64,000 nucleotides of DNA from Rhizobium jaguaris (GTDB taxonomy: Bacteria > Pseudomonadota > Alphaproteobacteria > Rhizobiales > Rhizobiaceae), in assembly GCF_003627755.1 (NCBI RefSeq), contig NZ_CP032696.1:486564-550563 (forward strand), read 5' to 3'. Under the pieces are notes generated by a model. The model was not told where the DNA came from, made no database searches, and worked only from the letters and a program-made list of their open reading frames with translations. Position 1 is the first letter of the stretch. Every line of letters starts with the position of its first letter. This document shows positions 45,822 to 55,239 of the stretch, piece after piece. The translations under genes and the position numbers were made by a program.

Positions 45822-46974
45822 GCACCTTCAGTCCGCCCTATCGATTGCCGCTTCAATCATCGTCGGAATGGTGGGATGGAGTGGCCATGTTCTGCTTCTT
45901 CCAGTCGCTCTTGCGTTTCCGATCCTTTGGATGCTTGCGCGTACGCGATTGATTGCCGCGTTTGTCGCGGCTGGCTATTTCCTGGCTGCTTCTTGGGGAT
46001 TACCCCAAGGTGTCGCGACCTTCTACTTCTCCGATCTCCGGCCGGGCCTGTTGCTCTGGCTATGCGCATCGCTGAGCTTTGTCGGCGTCCACACGATACT
46101 CTGGACGAGACGCAGCTGTACGCGACCGTTTCGCTATCTCGCGGCAGCCGTACTTATGACCATTCCACCATTCGGCATCACCGGTTGGGCCCATCCGATC
46201 ACAGCCACGGGTGTGCTGTTTCCAGGATGGGGATGGTGGGGATTGGTCGCCGCGACAGCCGGCCTCATGGGCCTCGTAACCCGTGCCTGGCCGGCTGTCA
46301 TAATCGCCCTTGCAGGCTTTTGGCTTTGGTCCGCCGCAATCTGGACCGAGCCGACGCTACCGGAAGCGTGGCAGGGCGTCGACCTCGAATTGGGCGCTTC
46401 GCTCGGCCGCGACATCAGTCTGCAGCGCCACCGTGATCTGATTGCCACGGTGAAGGGTCGAGTATCTGGTGGCAGCCGCTGGATCGTGCTGCCCGAAAGC
46501 GCGCTCGGCTCTTGGACGCCGACGGCGGAGCGGCTGTGGATAAAAGCTCTGCAGGGAACGGACATATCCGTTATCGCCGGCGCCGCAGTTGTCGATTCAG
46601 GCGGATACGACAATGTTATGATCGCCATCTCCGGCGGTGGTGCACAACTCTTCTATCGAGAGCGCATGCCGGTCCCAGGTTCGATGTGGCAACCCTGGCG
46701 CCCCATGCTCGCTCAGAGCGGCGGCGCGCGCGCGCATTTCTTCGCAAATCCGATCGTGACCATTGCGGACCATCGGGTAGCGCCACTGATCTGCTATGAG
46801 CAACTGATCATCTGGCCCGTCATCCAATCCATGCTGTACGATCCGGATGTCATCGTCGCCGCTGGCAATGGGTGGTGGACCAAAGGGACCCCTATTGTCG
46901 CCATCCAGCGCGCCAGCACGGAAGCCTGGGCCCGCCTATTCGACAAACCCCTCGTCTTTTCCTTCAACACCTGA
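45811..46974 (+). CDS. traB: TraB, membrane protein with carbon-nitrogen hydrolase domain
   Basis: 387 aa. The first 190 residues are membrane segments and the C-terminal half is a nitrilase-like domain ([38 protein letters not shown]), the arrangement of Ti-plasmid TraB and of apolipoprotein N-acyltransferases. TraB increases transfer efficiency in Agrobacterium; the chemistry is not known. Starts inside the end of traF. Confidence 0.9.
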   Translation: MRLEHLQSALSIAASIIVGMVGWSGHVLLLPVALAFPILWMLARTRLIAAFVAAGYFLAASWGLPQGVATFYFSDLRPGLLLWLCASLSFVGVHTILWTRRSCTRPFRYLAAAVLMTIPPFGITGWAHPITATGVLFPGWGWWGLVAATAGLMGLVTRAWPAVIIALAGFWLWSAAIWTEPTLPEAWQGVDLELGASLGRDISLQRHRDLIATVKGRVSGGSRWIVLPESALGSWTPTAERLWIKALQGTDISVIAGAAVVDSGGYDNVMIAISGGGAQLFYRERMPVPGSMWQPWRPMLAQSGGARAHFFANPIVTIADHRVAPLICYEQLIIWPVIQSMLYDPDVIVAAGNGWWTKGTPIVAIQRASTEAWARLFDKPLVFSFNT

Positions 46975-46990
46975 CTTACAAGGAGAGGTC

Positions 46991-47599
46991 ATGCTTGACG
47001 CTGCCCTGATCAAACAATGCGCCGACCCCTCATTGAGGCCGGCGATCGTCGAGCAGTTCGTGACTGCCGCAGGGTCGTCCGATCCCCTTGCCGTCACCGT
47101 CATATCAGATGGCCGGTTGATTCTCATTCCGAAGCCTACGTCGGCCGACGAAGCCCTAGCGATCGTTCGGCAGTATGTTGGCCAAGCTGTGGTTCGTGTC
47201 GGTCTGACACAATTTCCGGCCGGTGTCGACGTGAAGGAGGCGGCCGATCTGAAGCCGGACTTGGTCGATGCCTGCGAGAACCTCCGCAAGGGTACGACGA
47301 TGTTCGCCAAGGTGCTGCACATCGTCGCAAAATGGTACGGCAATCCGAAGAGCGACGACGTCTTCCGCCAGATTTTCGAGGATGCGCTTTATGCCTGGAA
47401 GACCGGGGAATTCGAAGGAGTGAGTGTGTTTCAAGCGCAGGATCCAGGAGCATCTATCGAATTGCCTCAGCAACACGAAGCGCATTCAGTCGATGAAGAC
47501 CCGGCCGCAGTGAGCACGCCCGAGAAGCAGACGCAGGCGAACGAGGATATTGGCCAAGTGGGTATTCGCATCGATCTTTCGAGGATCGGAGGCAAATAA
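46991..47599 (+). CDS. traH: Conjugal transfer protein TraH (Ti type)
   Basis: 202 aa, MLDAALIKQCADPSLRPAIV, with FRQIFEDALYAWKTGEFEG in the middle and a polar tail. It resembles TraH of Ti plasmids, whose role is poorly defined. AAGGAGAGG lies just before the ATG at 46991, 16 bases after traB. Last gene of the traAFBH operon. Confidence 0.87.
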   Translation: MLDAALIKQCADPSLRPAIVEQFVTAAGSSDPLAVTVISDGRLILIPKPTSADEALAIVRQYVGQAVVRVGLTQFPAGVDVKEAADLKPDLVDACENLRKGTTMFAKVLHIVAKWYGNPKSDDVFRQIFEDALYAWKTGEFEGVSVFQAQDPGASIELPQQHEAHSVDEDPAAVSTPEKQTQANEDIGQVGIRIDLSRIGGK

Positions 47600-47706
47600 G
47601 CGCTCGAGTTTCTCACTCCGATCGATACAACGCGTGGAACATCGTTGGATTGCATGGTCATCCTCCAGGGTCAGAAAGTTGAAGGGGTGCTTCCAAAGCG
47701 CTAACG

Positions 47707-48190
47707 CTACAGCGCGGAAAAGGGTACGGCGTACAAACGTCCCCCGAATGGGATCACCTTTTGATGGTCGCACAATACAAGGCCTGAAACAAATTTCTCT
47801 CGATATGCTTCTGCCAAGATTCGCAATCCAGAGAAGTCGGAGTTCGAGACGGACGCTGCCGCTTCCTACTTCGATGCCGACAATCCGTCCTCTTCTATCT
47901 TCGATGACGATATCGACTTCATTCTGCTGCTTGCCGCCGAAAATGCGAGAATTCGAAGCGCTCGTCCCCGTCACTCGCGAATTTAAGAACCTCGGCAAGA
48001 CGAAAGTCTCCAGCACGGTCCAAATTGCCGCCTTCTGCCGCAGGCGGTCGAGAGAGACGTCCCGACAGACGCGAGAAGACCAGAATGGGATGTGGTGCCG
48101 GTCCTAGAGACTGCGGCTCTTGGGTTTGATTCAACTGAAATTCGGGCTGCCGGCGATCAAAAACACCTTCGATTCGCGAACGACCCGATT
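47707..48190 (-). pseudogene. 3' remnant of an AAA ATPase with DUF4143 domain
   Basis: Three frames are needed to read it: VLETFVL (near 48010), then EVLKFASDGDERFEFSHFR, then KQQNEVDIVIEDRRGRIVGIEV, then FSGLRILAEAYREKFVSGLV, ending VIPFGGRLYAVPFSAL before TAG at 47707-47709. This is the C-terminal DUF4143 region of ATPases often tied to toxin-antitoxin or defence functions. The ATPase domain is missing and at least three frameshifts are present. It lies between traH and the traM/traR genes. Confidence 0.75.
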
Positions 48191-48309
48191 GTGATACGGC
48201 GGACAAGAGCCAATTCCCTGAGGCTGCTTGGGTAGTCGTGGTTGACGATGCGCTGAGAATGCGTCCTTGTTCGCCTTATTTTTCCGGTTCCCAGCTCAGT
48301 ATTCGTCAG

Positions 48310-48546
48310 CTAGCAAAGCGGTTTAATTTTCGTCTCAGGCCGCCGTTTTAGCAATTCTGACGCCTCAACATCTAAAACTGTCGCCAGGCGATCGACAACA
48401 TCGATGCTTGCATTATAGACACTGCGCTCCAGAGAACTGATATAAGTACGATCGATACCTGCCCGAAACGCAAGCTCTTCTTGCGACAGGCCTTTGGCTT
48501 GACGCGCAGCTTTCAGATTTCGTGCAAACACCTCTCGAATCTCCAT
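48310..48546 (-). CDS. XRE-family transcriptional regulator
   Basis: 78 aa, essentially one helix-turn-helix: NLKAARQAKGLSQEELAFRA, then GIDRTYISSLERSVYNASID, a Cro/C1-type repressor. It probably regulates itself and possibly the neighbouring traM/traR genes, which is inference from position. A perfect GATTCTA/TAGAATC palindrome lies 70 bp upstream of its start. Small regulators of this kind also act as restriction-modification controllers, but no restriction genes are nearby. Confidence 0.85.
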   Translation of the reverse strand: MEIREVFARNLKAARQAKGLSQEELAFRAGIDRTYISSLERSVYNASIDVVDRLATVLDVEASELLKRRPETKIKPLC

Positions 48547-48614
48547 GGCGGAGAGAGCAGCGGCTTGCAGAGTATTTCACCACGGAGTATTCTCGACAAT
48601 GTAATCCGGATATG

Positions 48615-48632
48615 GATTCTACATATAGAATC
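48615..48632. promoter_or_regulatory. Candidate operator of the XRE regulator
   Basis: Perfect inverted repeat GATTCTA-CATA-TAGAATC in the region between the regulator (leftward) and traM (rightward), the placement expected for autorepression. Confidence 0.5.
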
Positions 48633-48795
48633 AGCGGGATGCCGTGTTTGCTGGTGCCTTCTTCGTGTGAGCAACGAAGTGTCGACGATTTTAGGTCCCA
48701 TCTTGCTGAGCTATGGGATCTATTTTGCAAAGCGTATACGATGCCGAAAGGTCTCGGTCCTCGGCGGGTCGTGAATGAGGTCAGAGGAGAAGTGG

Positions 48796-49110
48796 ATGGA
48801 CAACGAGGTCTCATTCGAGACTGGTGGCGAAAGAGCGTCTCGTTATAGAGCGATGCGAGAATCCGATTTGAAGGCGTTAGCAGTTTCTGCGATCCGCGAA
48901 CACCGCCGACTTCTAGCCGCCGATGAAGCTGTCTACGAAGAGTGGACCCTTGCAGCCGCCAACGCCTCAATTTCCAGCGATGTGCTCAAAAGCCTGCAGG
49001 ATGAGTATGTCGAACGTCAAAAGAAGTCAGAAGCGCAGCAGGAAGAACTCTCGGAAATCATCGATGCGCTTGGCTATGTTCCTGATGTGCCCTCAGAGGA
49101 CGACGAATGA
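48796..49110 (+). CDS. traM: TraR antiactivator TraM
   Basis: 104 aa, helical: ESDLKALAVSAIREHRRLLAADEAVYEEW, ending EEQQEELSEII-like sequence and IDALGYVPDVPSEDDE. It resembles TraM of Ti plasmids, which binds TraR and blocks DNA binding until signal accumulates. AGAGGAGA at 48783-48790 supports ATG 48796 rather than 48775. Convergent with traR; the two stops are only 3 bases apart, as in other plasmids with traR-traM pairs. Confidence 0.85.
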   Translation: MDNEVSFETGGERASRYRAMRESDLKALAVSAIREHRRLLAADEAVYEEWTLAAANASISSDVLKSLQDEYVERQKKSEAQQEELSEIIDALGYVPDVPSEDDE

Positions 49111-49113
49111 TGG

Positions 49114-49818
49114 TTAGACCAAACCGCGGTCCTTCGCGATTGCCACGAGTTGCGGGATCGTCGCGGCATTCAGCTTCTTGCGTGCGCTATCGAAATAGTG
49201 CTGCACTGTTCTTGGGGTAATTCCCATTAAAACAGCAATCTCCCACGCTTTCTTGCCCTTTGCCGCCCACGTAAGACACATGGCCTCCCTTGGTGAAAGG
49301 AGCCGGCTAGGTGCGACGATCGTCGACGCAGCTATGATCTTCAGGCGATAGTGAATTGCCAAGACCGCCTGCAGCGGGCTTAGTTGCTTCTGACATTTTG
49401 AAATATCAGATTTGTTCCCCGAGGAAGCAAATGTCAGCATAATGGTTGAGCCGAAACTGCCCTGAACGGGAACTGTCACACCACTGCGAATACCATGTTC
49501 TACCGCTTCATCCCGAAAACGCTTGAACTCAGAGGTTCCACGAGACGGCCAGTCATCGATCGTCCAGGAAAACATCTCCATCCGGCGTTTGGCTTCCGTA
49601 ACTACCGGATCAACCCGAGAATATTGGTTGCGTAGGTAAATTTTCTGCCATTTCTCGGGATAAGAACTGAGTACGCGGGCTTCGAGGCCTTCCGTTTGCA
49701 GGTACGCAAAGAATTCAAATCCACACGAATGAACGAAACCTTTGAGCCCGCGTTTTATCATCCGTTCATCATATGAGGCTTCAACCATGTCGATGAGAGC
49801 GCTTAAGGCTGGATCCAC
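49114..49818 (-). CDS. traR: Quorum-sensing activator TraR (LuxR family)
   Basis: 234 aa from GTG 49818, exactly the length of Ti TraR, with AAGGAG 8 bases upstream. Counting from this GTG places Tyr53, Trp57, Asp70 and Trp85 at the signal-binding positions of TraR, which strongly supports the start over the ATG at 49899. The N-terminal domain binds acyl-homoserine lactone and the C-terminal helix-turn-helix (SPREAMCLTWAAKGKKAWEI, then GITPRTVQHYFDSARKKL) binds tra boxes. It follows trbI on the same strand with a 150-bp gap. A GCAGATCTG sequence at 49872-49881, upstream of the start, resembles the core of a tra box. Confidence 0.93.
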   Translation of the reverse strand: MDPALSALIDMVEASYDERMIKRGLKGFVHSCGFEFFAYLQTEGLEARVLSSYPEKWQKIYLRNQYSRVDPVVTEAKRRMEMFSWTIDDWPSRGTSEFKRFRDEAVEHGIRSGVTVPVQGSFGSTIMLTFASSGNKSDISKCQKQLSPLQAVLAIHYRLKIIAASTIVAPSRLLSPREAMCLTWAAKGKKAWEIAVLMGITPRTVQHYFDSARKKLNAATIPQLVAIAKDRGLV

Positions 49819-49975
49819 AGACCTGTCTCCTTTCTTTTGAAGTGAAGGCCCCCGCTCCTTCGAGCGGTGATACAGATCTGCGGCCGTCAGCGCAAACATC
49901 TATTCACCTCTCTCGTGCATTCAAAACCTTCTGACTAAAAGATTATGTTAAATGAGAGATTTTTCCGATGCCGTC

Positions 49976-51277
49976 TCAGCGACTGCGGTACGCGGAGGAG
50001 AAGACGATATCCTGATCGACCAAGACATTGAACTTGTATCCCGGCCCGATCCGGATTGTCGGCTGAACATTCAGGTTCTTCGAGATCGTTTGCTCCGCGA
50101 CGCGACCGAAGCTTTCCGCGAAATTTCGTCTAGCGGTATCGGACGCGGTGTCCTGGGTGGCAAGCGTCGTGCTTTCAGGCATCGATATGTCGATGCCGGT
50201 TCCGATTAGCGCTACGAGCGCTGCCGAACTCCACGTGCGCCAGAGATGCCGATCGACCTTACCCTTGAAACCCCCAAAGCCTTCGGCATCTATTCCAGCC
50301 ATGCCGCCGATCTGCAGAGTCGAGCCATTCGGAAAAATCAGGTCGGTCCAGACGATGAGAACCCTTTCCTGGCCGAAAGAAACCTTGGAATCATAGCGGC
50401 CGAACAACTTGGCCCCCTGCGGGATCAGGAGCCGGTAGCCGGTGGCGCTATCATAGACATTCTGGCTGACCTGCGCGGTGATCCGGCCCGGAAGGTCTGA
50501 GTTGAGGCCTGTGATCAACGTGGCTGGAATGACCGAGCCGCGCTTCAGCTCATACTGCGACATTTGGGGCACGACCTTGTTCGGCAAATAGCCGAGATCC
50601 TTGAAATCCTGATTGAAGAAGTCCTCCTTCGAACTCTGTGCATTAGGGTCGACGTTCTGACCAATGAGCCCGGATTTCATTGCGGCTGAGTAGAGCTCCG
50701 AGGGATTATTAGCTGTTGTCGTTATGTTCTGTCGGCTTGCGTCTGTGGAATTATTCGCGGTCTTCTCGACATCGGAAATGTTTACCTTCAGCGGGGAGTC
50801 CAGCGCGGTTGTCCGCGCCAGCACGCGGGCCATTCGCTGGCGCTGGGCTTCGCGAATATATTGTTCATCCTGCTCTCGCTTCAGGCGGGCTTTCCATTCC
50901 TCTTCCGATTCGAGATTGGAACGCCGCTCCTCTGTCGCCGCAGATAGGTGGTCGACAACCGGGGACTGCTTCTCGATCTTTTGCTCGACGGTTGGCGTTG
51001 GCTGGAAAGCCTCGCGCTCGTCCGGCTCGCCAATGATGCCATCGGTGATGCCGCGCTTAAGCTGATCGCCGAAGTTCGTCGCCGGTGTATTCAAGGTGCT
51101 GTCGATATCGTTGCTCCAGTTGAAGGGAAGTCCTCGCCACGATAGGCCGCTTACAACCACGCCGAGGAACAGCGCGATGAGGACGATGGCAGTGATAATT
51201 GGCAGCCGATTGAGGCGGCGCATGCCTTTCTGATCGTCGGCTTGCTTTGACGCGCCCAGTTGGAGCGATTGGACCAT
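49976..51277 (-). CDS. trbI: Mating-channel protein TrbI (VirB10 family)
   Basis: 433 aa. One N-terminal membrane helix (LPIITAIVLIALFLGVVVSGL), a polar periplasmic linker, and the conserved VirB10 C-terminal domain (KRGSVIPATLITGLNSDLPG, GARVLIPQGAKLFGRYDSK-like block, GMAGIDAEGFGG). VirB10 proteins span inner and outer membranes and gate the channel. Last trb gene of the operon; 12 bases after trbH. Confidence 0.93.
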   Translation of the reverse strand: MVQSLQLGASKQADDQKGMRRLNRLPIITAIVLIALFLGVVVSGLSWRGLPFNWSNDIDSTLNTPATNFGDQLKRGITDGIIGEPDEREAFQPTPTVEQKIEKQSPVVDHLSAATEERRSNLESEEEWKARLKREQDEQYIREAQRQRMARVLARTTALDSPLKVNISDVEKTANNSTDASRQNITTTANNPSELYSAAMKSGLIGQNVDPNAQSSKEDFFNQDFKDLGYLPNKVVPQMSQYELKRGSVIPATLITGLNSDLPGRITAQVSQNVYDSATGYRLLIPQGAKLFGRYDSKVSFGQERVLIVWTDLIFPNGSTLQIGGMAGIDAEGFGGFKGKVDRHLWRTWSSAALVALIGTGIDISMPESTTLATQDTASDTARRNFAESFGRVAEQTISKNLNVQPTIRIGPGYKFNVLVDQDIVFSSAYRSR

Positions 51278-51289
51278 ACTCCCCTCCCC

Positions 51290-51727
51290 TCAATTACGCT
51301 GCATGATGGAAAGCGGGCTTGCCGGCGTCACGCCGGCTGCCGTTGCTGTGTATGCACGACCAAGGGCGATGGACGGCGTTGACAGCCGCGCGAGCACCTG
51401 ACCGCCAGCGCTATGGATTGAGTAAGCGAGCTCGACCGGGTTCACGTCCTTTCCAACTTTGCCGTCGGTGAGGACGGTGTAGCCAACGTCCTTTAGTGCT
51501 GCCTGGAGGGCCATCGCAAAATCCGACGTATCTTTTTCCATCTTGATTGTCGTCGAGTTTGCGCGGCCGATCTGCTCGGCGAGCCGGCTTGCCATATCGC
51601 TGGCGATGGCACTTGCGGCAGGCCCGGAGACCGGTGCGGCGTTTGAGTTGGGGGCCAACCTATCCTCGGCCGTTTGGCATCCTGTGAGAAAGGCGACGGC
51701 TATGAAAACGACGAGACGCTTCCACAT
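51290..51727 (-). CDS. trbH: TrbH lipoprotein
   Basis: 145 aa with a lipoprotein signal MWKRLVVFIAVAFLTGCQ (lipobox LTGC, about Cys17). It resembles TrbH of Ti plasmids, the VirB7-like small lipoprotein that stabilises the outer-membrane part of the channel. It begins 3 bases after trbG. Confidence 0.9.
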   Translation of the reverse strand: MWKRLVVFIAVAFLTGCQTAEDRLAPNSNAAPVSGPAASAIASDMASRLAEQIGRANSTTIKMEKDTSDFAMALQAALKDVGYTVLTDGKVGKDVNPVELAYSIHSAGGQVLARLSTPSIALGRAYTATAAGVTPASPLSIMQRN

Positions 51728-51730
51728 CGT

Positions 51731-52549
51731 TCAGCCTCCCCGCCGAATGGTGATCTTCTGCTGGCTCCAGCCGACGCCGGAGACGAGGATTGCCTTGTCG
51801 ACTGCATAGTCGACGATCATCATGTCGTTCTTCATCCGGTAATTGACTACGCGGTTCTGGCCGCCGCTGATAACGAACAGCACCGGTGCATCCTGGCTGG
51901 AAATCGACTTCGAGAACTGAATGTAGGTTTTCACGCCATCCGAATAGACCCGTTTCGGCTTCCAGGGTGCGCTCCCGCTCACCGAGTAAGAGAAGTTCAG
52001 CTTGTCGGCCGCCGTGCCCGGGATGCCGCCGGTCTCAACCTGTGAATTGACATCGGCGAGCTTGGTCGAGACATCCTCAGGGTATTCGAAGCCGACGCGT
52101 GCCATGTATTGGCTCGGGTGAGACTTGAGCTGGATGTGATAGGTGCGCCGCGACGTCGTGACCACCATCGAGGTGACGAGACCTGCTTCCGATGGCTTGA
52201 CGATCAGATGGATCGCTTGACCGCCGATGGCGCCGGAGGTCGCGGGCTCCACCTTCCAGCGGACAGTGTCGCCAACGAGAACATCGCGGACGATCTCGCC
52301 GCCCTGGAGTTCGATATCACAGACCTGCAAGGGCGAGCAGACGACGGATGGCTGGGTTTCGCCGAAGAGAAAGGTGACCTTGCCATCGGGGCCGGCCGTC
52401 ACCAGTCCGGGCGCGCCGCGCCATTTCCTGGAAATGTTCGTGGCCTTCACCTCATTCGTCGTCATGTTCTGCGTCTGCGCCTGCGCGCCGCTTGCAAAGA
52501 TGAGTCCCGCCAGGCAGCCGGCGGCTGCGATTGATCCTATTCTGCGCAT
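51731..52549 (-). CDS. trbG: TrbG (VirB9 family) outer-membrane core protein
   Basis: 272 aa with a signal peptide ([20 protein letters not shown]) and the VirB9 pattern ([41 protein letters not shown]). It forms the outer-membrane ring with TrbH and TrbI. Spacing to neighbours is 3 and 17 bases. Confidence 0.93.
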   Translation of the reverse strand: MRRIGSIAAAGCLAGLIFASGAQAQTQNMTTNEVKATNISRKWRGAPGLVTAGPDGKVTFLFGETQPSVVCSPLQVCDIELQGGEIVRDVLVGDTVRWKVEPATSGAIGGQAIHLIVKPSEAGLVTSMVVTTSRRTYHIQLKSHPSQYMARVGFEYPEDVSTKLADVNSQVETGGIPGTAADKLNFSYSVSGSAPWKPKRVYSDGVKTYIQFSKSISSQDAPVLFVISGGQNRVVNYRMKNDMMIVDYAVDKAILVSGVGWSQQKITIRRGG

Positions 52550-52566
52550 CGAGAAATCTCCTGCCC

Positions 52567-53229
52567 TTAAAGCTGTGCCGTCCAGTCGAAATCCCGGACA
52601 TAAAGACCGATAGGATTGAGACGAATAGTCGCCTCGTCCTGCGGCGCGGTGAGCGTCACCGTTGCGATTCCGCGAAATCGGCGCGTGCCCATCTCCTTAC
52701 CTTTCCGGTCCCGCTCGTATTCGGTCCAGTCGATCTGATAAGTCTGGTTTGAAAGCGCCACGATGTTGTTGACCTCGATGGCGACCGTGGACGACTTGGC
52801 CTTCTCGAACGGCGAATTGGTTCGGAACCAGTCGTTGATCTTCTGGGTCGAGGGATCGGATGTTCTTAGAAGCGCATAAGTTCGATCGATGTATTGCTTC
52901 TGCACCAATGCATCAGGCGTAATGCTGCGGAAGCTGGTTACGAAGTTGCCGAGAGTGGCCCGCACCACCCGCACATCCGCATATTCGATCTGCTCGGGAA
53001 ACCCTGATGTGACCGACGTGCCGAGCTTGTCGACCTGGACGATATAGGGCACCAGTTTCACCTGAGTGCTCAAATAGATCGAGTACCCGAAGCCGATCAC
53101 CGCCATGGTTAAACCGAGGATGCCGACGATGCGCCATGCGGCGGCGGCCTGCACATAGGAGCCGTACCGCTCGCTCCATTCCTGGCGCGCGGCAAGATAC
53201 GGGTTTTCGGGGGCGCGGTTCGCTGCCAT
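52567..53229 (-). CDS. trbF: TrbF (VirB8 family) inner-membrane protein
   Basis: 220 aa: a short cytoplasmic N-terminus, one membrane helix ([21 protein letters not shown]) and a periplasmic VirB8 domain with [20 protein letters not shown] and [16 protein letters not shown]. VirB8 proteins nucleate assembly of the mating channel. Intact. Confidence 0.93.
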   Translation of the reverse strand: MAANRAPENPYLAARQEWSERYGSYVQAAAAWRIVGILGLTMAVIGFGYSIYLSTQVKLVPYIVQVDKLGTSVTSGFPEQIEYADVRVVRATLGNFVTSFRSITPDALVQKQYIDRTYALLRTSDPSTQKINDWFRTNSPFEKAKSSTVAIEVNNIVALSNQTYQIDWTEYERDRKGKEMGTRRFRGIATVTLTAPQDEATIRLNPIGLYVRDFDWTAQL

Positions 53230-53253
53230 CGATCGATCACTTTCTGATTGCTG

Positions 53254-54432
53254 TTAGTCTTTGCGTTCGGGAGGTGGTATTGGCCCGCTGTGACCGTTGC
53301 GACCCTGGTCCAGCTTGGCGTTGGCGAGGCCGAGGATCGATCCGGCATAGGCTCCGGGAGAACCGATCGCCTTTTCCTTGGCCGCAGCGCCTGCGGCGTT
53401 CCCAGCAGACCACATGCCTGCGCCAAGACCTCGAAGCATCGCACCTGAAACGGATGCCCCTGCGGCACGTGAGCTTTGAGCGGCCGCGAATCCCGCGCTG
53501 GCAGCACCAGCCGCAAGAAAACCCGCACCTGTGGCAAAGGATGCGGCCTGACTACCGTGTTTGATCGCCTCCATCCCACCCGAGACGGACGCACCCTGCA
53601 CGACGCCCTGGATGATGTTCGGAACGTAGATCGCGATGATGAAGACGACGACGGCAATGCCGGCGATCGCGAGCGCGGTCTGGAACTGGTCGCCAATATC
53701 AGGTTCGTTCGCCAGTCCGATCAGCACCTCGGACCCGATACGCGAGATCATGACAAGCGCCATGAGCTTCATTCCGACCGAAAAGGCATAGATCAGATAT
53801 CGGAGTGCGAAGTCCTTAGTATAGGACGAACCACCTAGACCGAGCATGATCATGCCAGCAAGCAGGCCGATATACATCTCGACCATCACGGAAACGAAAA
53901 TCGCCGCAACGAGTGAGAACGAGATAACGACAACGACCATGGCAAAAGCGGCCGAGATCGCCAGAGCATTGTCCTCGAAAAGACCGAACTGTATCTTTTC
54001 CGACATCTTCGTAGCGACAGCAAGGCCGGCATTGAAGACGTCCGCTGGGGAAGCCGTGCCGCCTCCGGCGCCGATCTGAAACAGGCTGTCGACCACCGCC
54101 TTCGCGAAGGTCGGCCCTTGTGCCAAAACGAAGGCGAAAAAACCGACGAACATTATTCGCCTGACAAGCTCGGCAAACCAGCTGTCGAGCGACGCGGCTT
54201 GCAGCGCGAGCCAGACGGCCGCGATGCCAATCTCGATCGTCGCGAGGATCCAGAATAGGGATTTCGCGGCGTCCATGACAGTGGTTTCCCACCCCTTTGC
54301 GGCCGTGGTAATCTGGCTCTGTAATGAGGTCAGCACTGAACCTTCTTGGGCGAGCGCTGGCTGAGCTGCCAGCATGCAGAAGGTGGCAAGGAGCATCGCG
54401 GTCCAGAGCCGCCAAAACGATATCGCTATCAT
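53254..54432 (-). CDS. trbL: TrbL (VirB6 family) polytopic membrane protein
   Basis: 392 aa with an N-terminal signal-like segment, about six membrane helices and a long Gly/Ala-rich C-terminus (GAGFLAAGAASAGFAAAQSS) typical of TrbL. VirB6 proteins form part of the inner-membrane channel. It starts 4 bases after the trbJ stop, the place where trbK lies in Ti plasmids, so trbK is absent. Confidence 0.92.
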   Translation of the reverse strand: MIAISFWRLWTAMLLATFCMLAAQPALAQEGSVLTSLQSQITTAAKGWETTVMDAAKSLFWILATIEIGIAAVWLALQAASLDSWFAELVRRIMFVGFFAFVLAQGPTFAKAVVDSLFQIGAGGGTASPADVFNAGLAVATKMSEKIQFGLFEDNALAISAAFAMVVVVISFSLVAAIFVSVMVEMYIGLLAGMIMLGLGGSSYTKDFALRYLIYAFSVGMKLMALVMISRIGSEVLIGLANEPDIGDQFQTALAIAGIAVVVFIIAIYVPNIIQGVVQGASVSGGMEAIKHGSQAASFATGAGFLAAGAASAGFAAAQSSRAAGASVSGAMLRGLGAGMWSAGNAAGAAAKEKAIGSPGAYAGSILGLANAKLDQGRNGHSGPIPPPERKD

Positions 54433-54436
54433 TTGC

Positions 54437-55239
54437 TCACCATTCGACCTTCATCTTTTCGCCGCCGGAGGTGGGAGGTGCGGTCCCACTGAAGAATTTT
54501 TCGCGCCGCGCCTGGGCAAGATCCTTGTCGGTTTGCTCGGTCTGAAGCCAGGTTCCCATCATTGTCATCTGTTGGGAGACAAGGCCGCGAAGCTTCTGCA
54601 TCTGCGCGACCTGTTGCGCAGCGATCTCGTGACCCACCTGCAGGGCCTTCATCTGCCCGTCGGCGGTCTCGGACATCGACCGCAACGAGGACATCGTGCC
54701 TTCCTCGCTATCGTATTGCTCGGCCGTCAGGCTCGCCGCCTTCAGCGTGCTGGCGATCGTGTCCCGGTTGGTGTCCGACCAGGACTGATAGGTAGTCGAA
54801 AACGAAGCATTGTCTGGCAGGTTGGTCTTGAGGCCTGAGTAGCTCTGAAAACGCTGCTGCAGCACATCATCAGCATTGCCCATTGAAAACGAAATGCTCC
54901 GCCCCTGTTCGACGATGCTGCGCAATTGATTGAGGTCGCCTTCGACCTGCCCCAGAGATGCGACGGCAGAGTAGCGGTGTTCTGAAGCAGGTTTTGATAG
55001 ATGTTGAGTTGCGTCTCGATCTGTTGTGCGAGCTGGTTGACCTGGGTGAGCTGGTTCTGAATTTGCTCGCCGGACTTTCCGACCAACGCAACCAACTCGC
55101 CATTATTGAGGACTTGCGTCCACTCGGTCGCGGCACCCGTGGCGGTTCCGGCTTCCGCGGGAATGACGGCGCCGACCGCCAATGCGAGCGCCGCCAAACC
55201 AGCGAGCAATCTATTCGAAGTTGAGTAGCGACGCGGCAT
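54437..55239 (-). pseudogene. trbJ: trbJ (VirB5 family) with a single-base frameshift
   Basis: The first half (MPRRYSTSNRLLAGLAALAL, a signal peptide, then QLAQQIETQLNIYQNLLQNT) runs to HLWG, where the frame is lost. The second half resumes in another frame as QVEGDLNQLRSIVEQGRSIS and continues to EKMKVEW at 54437. The change sits in the run of four C on the + strand (54950-54953); one more base there would restore a protein of about 267 aa, the normal TrbJ length. VirB5-type proteins are minor pilus components needed for mating. The cause may be a real mutation or a sequencing error in a homopolymer. Confidence 0.85.
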
